In this document: positions 23,890 to 31,024 of the stretch, piece by piece
Position numbering within the stretch: position 1 is the stretch's first letter
Layout: every line of letters starts with the position of its first letter
From: Amycolatopsis sp. cg9
GTDB taxonomy: Bacteria; Actinomycetota; Actinomycetes; Mycobacteriales; Pseudonocardiaceae
Assembly: GCF_041346945.1 (NCBI RefSeq)
Contig: NZ_CP166850.1
Location: 3,720,001-3,784,000 of the forward strand
DNA length: 64,000 nucleotides
Direction: 5' to 3'
Made by a program: the position numbers and the translations under genes
Notes under the pieces: model-generated
Database searches by the model: none
What the model was told of the DNA's origin: nothing
Seen by the model: the letters and a program-made list of their open reading frames with translations, nothing else

Positions 23890-24780
23890 GTGAGCGCGGC
23901 GCGCGCGATCGGACTGGTGTTGGGTGTGGCGGCCGACGGCGCCCTCGGCGACCCCCGCCGCCGTCCGCCGGTGACGGCGTTCCGCAGGCTGACGCCCGGC
24001 CGCGGTGCCCTCGTCGCGGGCGCCGCGGTGGTGGGCGGGGTGCTCCTGGAGCGGGCCGGCCGCGGCCGGCCCCTGGTCCAGGCCTCGGCGACGGCGGTCA
24101 CCACGTGGGCGGTCCTCGGCGCGGCCGGCCTGGCGCTGCAAGGCACGGAGCTGGCCCGCGACCTCGAGGAGTGCCGCTTCGAGCCGGCGCGCACCACACT
24201 GTCCGAATTGGACCCGCGGGTGGCCGACGGCCTCGGCCCGATCGCGCTGTCCCGGGCCTCGGTGGAGACGCTGGCCGAGAACACGTCCGACGCGGTGGTC
24301 GCCCCGCTGGTGTGGGGCGCGCTGGCGGGCGTCCCGGGCCTGGCCGGCGCCCGCGCGGTGAGCCTGCTGCGCCGCGCCCGCGTCGGCCGCCGCGGCCACT
24401 GGGCGATCGACCGGCTCGACGAACTCGTCCACCTGGTCCCGACCCGCGTGGCGGCGGCACTGACGGTCCTGGCGGCCCCGGTGGTCGGCGGCTCGGCGGG
24501 CGGCGCGTGGCGCGCGTGGCGCCGCGACACGATCGCCCACCCGAGCCCGAACGCGGGCCGGGTCGAGGCGGCGTTCGCGGGCGCACTGGAGATCCGCGTC
24601 GGCGGCCGCACGGTGTACCCGCACGGGGTGGCCGAGCTGCCGGTGCTGGGGGTCGGGCGGAATCCCGACGCGGGGCACGTGACACGGGCGGTGGAGCTGT
24701 CCCGGGTCGTCGGCTGGCTGGCGGCGGTGACCTCGGTGCTACTGGCCGCGGTGGCCGGTTTCCGGCGCCGGTCGCGCTGA
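23890..24780 (+). CDS. cobD: Adenosylcobinamide-phosphate synthase CobD/CbiB
   Basis: The 296-residue membrane protein has the CobD/CbiB layout: a short N-terminus with GALGDPRRRPP, several helices, LSELDPRVADGLGPIALSRASVETLAENTSDAVVAPLVW (family signature, about 101-140), and the C-terminal PSPNAGRVEAAFAGALEIRVGG. It joins cobyric acid to (R)-1-amino-2-propanol O-phosphate in cobalamin biosynthesis. In M. tuberculosis the orthologue (Rv2236c) is likewise next to SURF1 and the low-molecular-weight phosphatase. The usual long N-terminal hydrophobic stretch is somewhat short. A CobC-like phosphatase of the same pathway lies at 29714-30841. Confidence 0.9.
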   Translation: MSAARAIGLVLGVAADGALGDPRRRPPVTAFRRLTPGRGALVAGAAVVGGVLLERAGRGRPLVQASATAVTTWAVLGAAGLALQGTELARDLEECRFEPARTTLSELDPRVADGLGPIALSRASVETLAENTSDAVVAPLVWGALAGVPGLAGARAVSLLRRARVGRRGHWAIDRLDELVHLVPTRVAAALTVLAAPVVGGSAGGAWRAWRRDTIAHPSPNAGRVEAAFAGALEIRVGGRTVYPHGVAELPVLGVGRNPDAGHVTRAVELSRVVGWLAAVTSVLLAAVAGFRRRSR

Positions 24781-24841
24781 TCCCCGTAACTCCTCCGCGT
24801 ATCGACGGGTGTAGACGCTCGCCGAAAACCGGGAGGAATCC

Positions 24842-25279
24842 GTGCGGTACCAGCACATCGCGGCCGGCGTGGCCGCCGCGAGCCTGCTCACCCTCGTCGT
24901 GACCGGGAACGCCGAGGCCAAGGGGCGGCGCTGCGGCCCCACCTACGAGGCCGACGACGTCGGCACCCTGGGCACCTCGTGGACGCTGAAGTCCAAGCAC
25001 GACGACGACGGCCCGGGCGGGTCCTTCGTCGTCGGCGAGGAGTTCGAGATCCACACGAACGTCGCCGGGCAGGTCTGGACGATCACCTTCGCCGACAACG
25101 GCCGGGTCTTCTTCACCGGCGACGACGTTTCGACGACCACCGGCATCCGGGAGCAGCACCCGACCGCCAACCAGCCGGGCACCGTCCAGCACATGACCGT
25201 GCACGCGGTGAACCACACCACCGGCGAGACCATCGACGGCGACCTGGCCGTGCAACCGGTCCCGGCCTGCGGCGGCTGA
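24842..25279 (+). CDS. Small secreted protein of unknown function
   Basis: The 145-residue protein has a clear signal peptide (about 1-26, ending AEA) and a mature part of about 119 residues with two Cys near the ends (RRCGPTY and PACGG), likely a disulfide. The mature part is hydrophilic and rich in Asp, Gly and Thr, with beta-type segments (EEFEIHTNVAGQVWTITFADNG, QHMTVHAVNHTTGET given here only in part) typical of a small beta-sandwich. I do not recognise a family. GGGAGGA precedes the GTG start. It is not obviously linked to cobD or to the following gene. Confidence 0.75.
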   Translation: MRYQHIAAGVAAASLLTLVVTGNAEAKGRRCGPTYEADDVGTLGTSWTLKSKHDDDGPGGSFVVGEEFEIHTNVAGQVWTITFADNGRVFFTGDDVSTTTGIREQHPTANQPGTVQHMTVHAVNHTTGETIDGDLAVQPVPACGG

Positions 25280-25306
25280 CCGTGAGCCGCGGCTGGGGAT
25301 CGTTCC

Positions 25307-25921
25307 TCAGCCGCGGCGGCGCAGCTGCGCCAACGCCTCCGCGTCGAGGCGCCCGTCCCGCTCCGCCAGCCGGGACCCGATCCGCTCCCGGTCCTCGGCC
25401 GTCTTGTTGCCGCCGAACTTGAACTTCGCCCGGACGCCCGTGATCGTGAACTCGATCCCGCGGATCCCCGGCAGCAGCCGCTTGTCCGGCGCCTCCGCGG
25501 CGCTCACCGGCGCCCGTGCGCCGTCGGGTTCGAAGTGCCGCAGCTGCTTGTCCAGCAGCGCCGCCTTCGCCACCGGGTCGTCAACCAGCCGTACGTCGCC
25601 CTCGAGCTGCACGGTCGCGTAGTACGACGTCGGCACGCCGTGCGCCGGGTCCGCGGTCGTGTTCCAGTCCGCGCGGATGTAGGTGTAGTCGTCGACCACC
25701 GTCAGCAGTGCGCGCGGGTGCTCCTCCAGCAGCGGCCAGATCGGGTTGGGCCGGGCCAGGTGCGTGACGACCGTCCGGTCGCCGTCGAACGCGAAGTGCG
25801 CCGGGGTCACCACCGGCAGGTCGCGGCCGGTGCCGCCGGCGATCAGCTGGCCGAAGTCGTGCGAGGACAGCCACTCCCGCCATTCGGAGTCGTCGGCGGC
25901 GTCCCACGGGTGGATCAGCAT
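25307..25921 (-). CDS. PaiB-like FMN-binding protein
   Basis: The 204-residue protein matches the FMN_bind_2 (PaiB-type, split-barrel) family: it starts MLIHPWDAADDSEW, has PVVTPAHFAFDG and THLARPNPIW, then YYATVQLEGDVRLV and LLPGIRGIEFTITGV, ending in a basic KFKFGGNK region and a charged helix. These proteins bind FMN in a split barrel; some act as regulators, others may be oxidoreductases or heme-handling proteins. No helix-turn-helix is visible, so a direct DNA-binding role is doubtful. It lies downstream of the SURF1 gene on the same strand with a 50-base gap. Confidence 0.85.
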   Translation of the reverse strand: MLIHPWDAADDSEWREWLSSHDFGQLIAGGTGRDLPVVTPAHFAFDGDRTVVTHLARPNPIWPLLEEHPRALLTVVDDYTYIRADWNTTADPAHGVPTSYYATVQLEGDVRLVDDPVAKAALLDKQLRHFEPDGARAPVSAAEAPDKRLLPGIRGIEFTITGVRAKFKFGGNKTAEDRERIGSRLAERDGRLDAEALAQLRRRG

Positions 25922-25971
25922 GCCCGCAGTGTCACCCGGCCAAGTGGCCGCATCGAAGGGCCATTTCCGGC

Positions 25972-26805
25972 CTATTTCTGATGGCCACTTTCGGCGAGCT
26001 CGTCTTCGGCGAGGATCTCCGCCACCGACTTGCGGCGCGTCTTCTCCGGCGACGACGCGTCGAGCGCGCCGCCCGGCTTCAGCTCCCGCACGGTGAAGTA
26101 CAGCCAGCCGAGCAGCGCCATCGCGCCGAACGCGATCCACTGCAGCGCGTACGACAGGAACGGCCCCGAATCCGTCTGCGGCAGCGGCAGCGCGCCGAGC
26201 ACGCCGGGCTGGCCGGTGTCGAGCTGGAAGTAGCCCGGCCGGATGTCGAGCTGCCCGGCCCGCGCGACGACCCGCGAATCGACGACGTAGCTCTGCAGCC
26301 GCCCGCCGGTCGAGGCGTCGGCGAACGCGTCGCGGTTCTTCGGGTCCGTTTCGTCGGCGCGCGCCCGCGCGGTCACCGTCACGATGCCGGGCGGGGGCGG
26401 CGCGAACGGCAGCACGCCGGACTTGCTGTCGAGCCGGACGTAGCCGCGGTCGACGAGCACGACCGTGCCGTCGGTGGTCTGCAGCGGCGTCAGCACCTCG
26501 AAGGCACCCTCGCCCTGGACCGTCCGCAGCCGCGCGACGACCTCCTTGTCCGGCAGGTACCGGCCGGTGATCGAGACGAGGTGCCATTCGGTCCGCGGGC
26601 CGACCGCGCTCCCCGGCGGCAGCAGCTGGGCCAGCGGCACCGGCGCGGCCGTGAACGACGTCTCGAGCGCGGAGTTCTGCTGCTCGCGCTCGGTGTTGCG
26701 GCTGAACTGCCACGGTGAGAGCAGCGTGAAGCAGCAGATGGCGAAGGTGAAGACCACCGCCGTCAGAGCCAGCCACCCGGGCTTGAGCAGGAACCGCAAC
26801 CGCAC
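25972..26805 (-). CDS. SURF1-family cytochrome oxidase assembly protein
   Basis: The 277-residue protein has the SURF1 topology: an N-terminal helix (about 6-30) followed by the signature SPWQFSRNTERE, an extracytoplasmic domain, and a C-terminal helix with SYALQWIAFGAMALLGWLYF, then a cytoplasmic tail. SURF1 helps insert heme a during assembly of aa3 oxidase. I chose the GTG at 26805, which starts directly before the first helix; an in-frame GTG at 26856 would add 17 polar residues. The neighbour downstream is PaiB-like and upstream is the phosphatase, matching the Rv2235-Rv2234 pairing of mycobacteria. Confidence 0.9.
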   Translation of the reverse strand: MRLRFLLKPGWLALTAVVFTFAICCFTLLSPWQFSRNTEREQQNSALETSFTAAPVPLAQLLPPGSAVGPRTEWHLVSITGRYLPDKEVVARLRTVQGEGAFEVLTPLQTTDGTVVLVDRGYVRLDSKSGVLPFAPPPPGIVTVTARARADETDPKNRDAFADASTGGRLQSYVVDSRVVARAGQLDIRPGYFQLDTGQPGVLGALPLPQTDSGPFLSYALQWIAFGAMALLGWLYFTVRELKPGGALDASSPEKTRRKSVAEILAEDELAESGHQK

Positions 26806-26865
26806 CCCACCACGGTAGGCCGTGCCCGCCCCCGGTTGCCCGCCGACCTCCGCCACCTGTGATTC

Positions 26866-27327
26866 CTACCCCCGCGAACGCACCCAATCGAGCAAACCGG
26901 GCACCGTGCGTTCGACCATGCCGAGCACGTCCTCGAAGCCGTCGTCGCCGCCGTAGTAGGGGTCCGGGACCTCGGCACCCTCGGGAGCCGACGGGTCGAA
27001 CGACCGCAGCAGCCGCACCTTCCCCGGATCATCGACCCGCGAGCGCAGGAACTCGGCATGCCCTTCGTCGGCGGCCAGCAGCAGATCGGCGGCGAGGTCT
27101 TCGCCCGACACCTCGGACGCCACGTGCGCGGTCGGGTAACCGTGCGCCTTCAGCGTCGCCCGCGCCCGCTTGTCGGCAGGCTCCCCGGCATGCCACGGCC
27201 CGGTACCGGCACTGGTGACGCGGACGGCGTCGCCGAGGCCCGCCTCTTCCAGCTTGGCCCGGAACACCAGCTCGGCCATCGGGGAGCGGCAGATGTTGCC
27301 GGAGCAGACGAAGACGATGTGGGTCAC
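26866..27327 (-). CDS. ptpA: Low-molecular-weight protein tyrosine phosphatase, PtpA type
   Basis: The 153-residue protein has the phosphatase loop CSGNICRSP (CX5RS) at about residues 7-15 and the conserved acid in DPYYGGDDGFEDV near the C-terminus. It dephosphorylates tyrosine residues; the mycobacterial PtpA (Rv2234) is secreted into host cells, but no such role can be inferred here. No kinase of the PtkA type is adjacent, unlike in M. tuberculosis. I chose the GTG at 27327 before VFVCSGN; an upstream in-frame GTG adds nine residues. It is co-directional with SURF1 downstream. Confidence 0.92.
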   Translation of the reverse strand: MTHIVFVCSGNICRSPMAELVFRAKLEEAGLGDAVRVTSAGTGPWHAGEPADKRARATLKAHGYPTAHVASEVSGEDLAADLLLAADEGHAEFLRSRVDDPGKVRLLRSFDPSAPEGAEVPDPYYGGDDGFEDVLGMVERTVPGLLDWVRSRG

Positions 27328-27443
27328 GTCCGCGAGCGTAACCGGCCGGTTCACCCGGTCACCCGCTCGCTCGGCGGTACCCGTGGCCCGCGATCGGCAC
27401 TTAGCGTGATCACGCGAGGACGCGAACCGGAAGGAAAGCGATC

Positions 27444-27506
27444 ATGCACGGATGCTGCTCGAAGTGCACCGGTCAGGGTTGCGGCTGCTGCGGCAACTGC
27501 AACTGA
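27444..27506 (+). CDS. 20-residue cysteine-rich peptide
   Basis: The gene is 21 codons long, ATG at 27444 to TGA at 27506. Seven of the 20 residues are Cys, in the pattern CC-x2-C-x4-C-x-CC-x2-C (positions 4, 5, 8, 13, 15, 16, 19), the rest being mainly Gly, Asn and polar residues. A GGAAGGAAAG ribosome site stands eight bases before the ATG, and a candidate -10 (TAGCGT, 27402-27407) lies upstream. It is transcribed towards a convergent gene, so it is not a leader peptide for a downstream gene. The composition suggests a metal-chelating or thiol-buffering peptide. I do not recognise a family, and the coding call rests on the ribosome site and the Cys pattern. Confidence 0.65.
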   Translation: MHGCCSKCTGQGCGCCGNCN

Positions 27507-27536
27507 CGCTCCACCCGGCGCTCACGGCGGCGGCGG

Positions 27537-28115
27537 TCAGACGCCGCCGGGGCGCTGTTCTCGATCCGCGCACGTAGCCGCGGTCGCCGTGCCGAGTGCG
27601 CGGGTGTGCAGCGCGTCGAAGTGGTGGACGACGTCCGCCACGGCCGCCGACACCAGTTGGCGGGCCGGGCAGATGCGGGTCGCGCGGATGGTCGAAGTCG
27701 CCGCCAGCTCGGTCAGCAGGTCCGTGTTCAACCGGTCGATCACCGGGCGGAGGAGTGCGAGGTCGGGCCTCGGGGACGGGATCTCCGCCGGGTGCGCGGC
27801 CCAGCGCTCGTACAGCCCGCGCTGCACCAGCTTGTTCGCCTCGATCTGCGCGCGGAAGAACCGCACCGCGTCCGCCTGGGCGAGGCCGAGGTCCGGGGCC
27901 CGTGCCGCCACCGAGTCGTAGATCTGCTGCTCGCGCACCGGGTCGTCGATCGGCGACGGCGTGCCGTACTTCGCCGCGGCCACCCGGTCGGCGATTTCCA
28001 CGCGCCGCGCGGCGAGATCGGTGAGCCGCCAGAGGCCGGGCGCCGAAGCCGAGGCCGGCGCCGTCACCAGGAAGAGACCGGACACCACCGCGAAGAGCAC
28101 CGCCAGTACCCGCAT
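27537..28115 (-). CDS. Secreted chorismate mutase, gamma-AroQ class
   Basis: The 192-residue protein begins with a signal peptide (MRVLAVLFAVVSGLFLVTAPASASA) and has the helical AroQ catalytic pattern: LWRLTDLAARRVEIADRVAAAK, then DDPVREQQIYDSVAARA and VRFFRAQIEANKLVQRGL. It matches the exported chorismate mutases of mycobacteria (Rv1885c type), which convert chorismate to prephenate outside the cytoplasm. Cys residues near the end (RICPARQ, ATCADRE) fit the disulfide of that group. I chose the ATG at 28115 at the head of the signal peptide. The biological reason for secreting this enzyme is unknown. It is divergent from the Nif3 gene. Confidence 0.9.
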   Translation of the reverse strand: MRVLAVLFAVVSGLFLVTAPASASAPGLWRLTDLAARRVEIADRVAAAKYGTPSPIDDPVREQQIYDSVAARAPDLGLAQADAVRFFRAQIEANKLVQRGLYERWAAHPAEIPSPRPDLALLRPVIDRLNTDLLTELAATSTIRATRICPARQLVSAAVADVVHHFDALHTRALGTATAATCADREQRPGGV

Positions 28116-28146
28116 GGCCCGCGAACGTACATGCGAAGATCCCCGG

Positions 28147-28983
28147 ATGCCCGCACTCTCCGAAATCATCACCGTGCTGGAGCAGGCCTACCCGCCCGCG
28201 CTCGCCGAGTCGTGGGACGCCGTCGGCCTCGTCTGCGGCGACCCCGCCGAGCCCGTCACACGCGTGCTCTTCTGCGTCGACCCCGTCGCCGAGACCGTCG
28301 ACGAAGCCGCGGAGCTCGGCGCGCAGCTGATCGTCGCGCACCACCCGCTGCTCCTGCGCGGCGTGCACGGCGTCCCGGCCGACACCGCCAAGGGCGCGCT
28401 CGTGCACCGGATGATCCGCGCGGGCATCGCCCTCTACTGCGCCCACACCAACGCCGACTCGGCCGACCCCGGCGTCTCCGACGCGCTCGCGCGGGCGATC
28501 GGGCTGCGCGTCACCGGCCCGCTGGCGCCCAACGCCGACGGCGTCACCGGCATCGGCCGCGTCGGCGAGCTGCCCGAGCCGGAGCCGTTCGGGGTCTTCG
28601 TCCAGCGCGTCGCCGACGCCCTGCCGGGGACCGTGCCCGGCGTGCTCGGCGCGGGCGACGAGGACCGCGCGATCCGCACCGTCGCCGTGTCCGGCGGGGC
28701 CGGGGACTCCTACCTGAAGCAGGCCACCGCGGCCGGCGTCGACGCCTACGTCACCGCCGACCTGCGGCATCACCCCGCCGGCGAGCACCTCGCCGGGGCG
28801 CACCCGGTGCCCGCGCTGGTCGGGCTGACCCACTGGGCCAGCGAATGGCCGTGGTGCGGGCAAGCCTCGGCGGTCGTGGCGCAGGCGTTTGCGGGTAACG
28901 TCGACGTTCACGTCTCCACGCGGCGCACCGACCCGTGGAACGTCCGCGCCGAGCGCACATCGAATCAAGAGGGAGCACCGTGA
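28147..28983 (+). CDS. Nif3-like dinuclear metal center protein
   Basis: The 278-residue protein belongs to the NIF3/YbgI (DUF34) family: SWDAVGLVCGD, LFCVDPVAETVDEA, LIVAHHPLLL (two His ligands), YCAHTNAD, and the C-terminal VTADLRHHPAGEH with THWASEWPWC. These conserved His and Asp residues bind a pair of metal ions in a toroidal hexamer. The biochemical role is not established, although the family has been linked to GTP cyclohydrolase-like or metal-chaperone activity. It overlaps the next gene by GTGA and matches Rv2230c in position. Confidence 0.92.
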   Translation: MPALSEIITVLEQAYPPALAESWDAVGLVCGDPAEPVTRVLFCVDPVAETVDEAAELGAQLIVAHHPLLLRGVHGVPADTAKGALVHRMIRAGIALYCAHTNADSADPGVSDALARAIGLRVTGPLAPNADGVTGIGRVGELPEPEPFGVFVQRVADALPGTVPGVLGAGDEDRAIRTVAVSGGAGDSYLKQATAAGVDAYVTADLRHHPAGEHLAGAHPVPALVGLTHWASEWPWCGQASAVVAQAFAGNVDVHVSTRRTDPWNVRAERTSNQEGAP

Positions 28984-29717
28984 AGGCCGAACCCGCCGTG
29001 CAGCGCCAGTTGCTCGAGCTCGCCAAGGTGGACGCCGAGCTCTCGCGCACCGCACACCGCCGCCGCACCCTGCCGGAGCTGGCCGAGATCGACGCGGGGG
29101 AGAAGACCGCCCGCGAGCGCCGCGACGCGCTCGTCTCGGTGGAGACCGCCGCCTCCGACCTCGACCGCGAGATCGCCCGGCAGGAGAAGGAGATCGAATC
29201 GGTGCGCGCCCGCGAGGACCGCGACCGCAAGCTCCTCGCGTCCGGCTCGGTCAACTCGAAGCAGATGACCGACATCGAGCACGAGCTCCAGTCGCTGGAG
29301 CGGCGCCAGCGCGCGCTGGAGGACGACCTGCTGGAACTGATGGAGCAGCGCGAGGCCCTCGGCATGGACGCGCAGCGCACCGGCGCCGAGGTCGACAAGG
29401 CCGAAGCCGAGGTCGTCGCCGCGACCGCCCGCCGCGACGAGGCGTTCAAGGACCTCGACACCACTCGCGCGCGTCGCGAAGAAGACCGCGAGAAGCTGCT
29501 GCCGCGCTTCCCGGAGCCCCTGCTCAAGCTGTACGAGCGGGTCCGCGAGCACAAGGGCATCGGCGCGGCGCTGCTGCGCGCCCGCCGCTGCGGCGCCTGC
29601 CAGCTGGAGCTGGACCGCAACACCGTCAACGAGATCAAGGGCGCGCCGGAAGACGACGTCATCCAGTGCGAGAACTGCGGCGCGATCCTGGTCCGGACCG
29701 TGGAGTCGGGTCTGTGA
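28980..29717 (+). CDS. Coiled-coil protein with C4 zinc ribbon
   Basis: The 245-residue protein is a long charged coiled coil (about 5-190, heavy in Glu, Arg, Ala and Gln) ending in a zinc ribbon with two CxxC knuckles (CGACQLELD and CENCGAIL, about 199-235). This is the C4-type zinc ribbon family (Rv2229c type). The function is unknown; the coiled coil suggests a dimeric scaffold near nucleic acid. It overlaps both neighbours by GTGA, between Nif3 and RNase H/CobC, a conserved actinobacterial triplet. Confidence 0.92.
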   Translation: MKAEPAVQRQLLELAKVDAELSRTAHRRRTLPELAEIDAGEKTARERRDALVSVETAASDLDREIARQEKEIESVRAREDRDRKLLASGSVNSKQMTDIEHELQSLERRQRALEDDLLELMEQREALGMDAQRTGAEVDKAEAEVVAATARRDEAFKDLDTTRARREEDREKLLPRFPEPLLKLYERVREHKGIGAALLRARRCGACQLELDRNTVNEIKGAPEDDVIQCENCGAILVRTVESGL

Positions 29718-30841
29718 CGTCGCACGTGATCGTCGAAGCCGACGGTGGTTCCCGGGGCAACCCCGGGCCCGCCGGCTACGGCGCGGTCGTCAAGGACGCC
29801 GACGGCGGAGTGCTCGCTGAGCGCAAGGAGGGCCTCGGCGTCGTCACCAACAACGTCGCCGAGTACCGCGGGCTGATCGCCGGGCTCGCCGCCGCGGCCG
29901 AGCTCGGGGCGTCCACTGTGGACGTCCGGATGGACTCGAAGCTCGTGGTGGAGCAGATGTCCGGGCGCTGGAAGATCAAGCACCCGGACATGCAGCCGCT
30001 CGCCGAACAGGCCAAGGAGCTGGCCGCCGGCTTCACCCGCGTCAAGTACGAGTGGATCCCGCGCGCGCAGAACTCCCACGCCGACCGCCTGGCCAACGAG
30101 GCCATGGACGAGGCGACCGGCAAGCCGGCCGCGGGGAAGCCCGCCAGCCCGCCGAAGCTGCCGACCCGGAAGCCCGACCGCGCGACGGTGGCCTGGACCG
30201 GCGCGAAGGGCACCCCGACCCGGCTGCTCCTGCTGCGCCACGGCCAGACGGAGATGTCGGCGCTGCGCCGCTACTCCGGCCGCGGCGACGTCCCGCTCAC
30301 CGAGCTGGGCCGCGCGCAGGCCGCCGCGGCGGCGAAGCGGCTGGCCGCGATGGACGGCCTGGTCGTCGACGGCGAGGCCGTTCCGATCATCTCGTCCCCG
30401 CTGACCCGCACGAAGCAGACCGCGCAGGCCGTCGCCGACGCGCTCGGCGGCCGCGTCGAGACCCACCCCGGGCTCATCGAGACCGACTTCGGCGACTGGG
30501 AAGGGCTGACGTTCGCCGAAGCGGCCGACCGCGACCCCGAGCTGCACGGTTCGTGGCTGGGCGACAGCTCGGTGCCGCCCCCGGGCGGGGAGAGCTTCGA
30601 CGTCGTCCACCGGCGCGTCCGCAAGGCCCGCGACGAGCTGATCGCCGAGTACGGCGGCCGGACGTTGCTGCTGGTCAGCCACGTGACGCCGATCAAGACG
30701 CTGCTGCGGATGGGCCTCGACGCCGGCCCGCAGCTGCTGTTCCGGCTGCACCTCGACCTGGCGTCGCTGTCGATCGTCGAGTTCTACCCGGACGGCAACG
30801 CGTCGGTCCGCCTGGTCAACGACACCTCGCACCTGTCCTGA
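29714..30841 (+). CDS. Bifunctional RNase HI / CobC-type acid phosphatase
   Basis: The 375-residue protein fuses two enzymes. Residues about 1-130 are an RNase HI domain with Asp in VIVEADGGSRGNPGPAGYGAV, Glu in NNVAEYRGLIAGL, Asp in DVRMDSKLVVEQMSG and a last acidic site in NSHADRLANE, the four metal ligands. After a Pro/Lys linker, residues about 170-375 are a histidine phosphatase: LLLLRHGQTEMS, then SHVTPIK, as in alpha-ribazole phosphatase (cobalamin pathway). The same fusion occurs in mycobacteria (Rv2228c). It removes RNA primers or R-loops in one half and acts on phosphate esters in the other. It ends the Nif3 triplet. Confidence 0.94.
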   Translation: MTSHVIVEADGGSRGNPGPAGYGAVVKDADGGVLAERKEGLGVVTNNVAEYRGLIAGLAAAAELGASTVDVRMDSKLVVEQMSGRWKIKHPDMQPLAEQAKELAAGFTRVKYEWIPRAQNSHADRLANEAMDEATGKPAAGKPASPPKLPTRKPDRATVAWTGAKGTPTRLLLLRHGQTEMSALRRYSGRGDVPLTELGRAQAAAAAKRLAAMDGLVVDGEAVPIISSPLTRTKQTAQAVADALGGRVETHPGLIETDFGDWEGLTFAEAADRDPELHGSWLGDSSVPPPGGESFDVVHRRVRKARDELIAEYGGRTLLLVSHVTPIKTLLRMGLDAGPQLLFRLHLDLASLSIVEFYPDGNASVRLVNDTSHLS

Positions 30842-31024
30842 CCGGTCGAATGTGGGGTGGATCACGCTCAATGCCGACGCGTGGCCGACCCCCGATGGGG
30901 TATTGGCTACAGTGTCTCGACCGCGTCGCCGCGGTGGCGGGTCGGCGGATCGACCCACTTCAGGGGGCGCCAGCTCGCGCGTATCCCACCGGCAGAAGCC
31001 TGCGGGCGGAACAGTGACGAGGAC

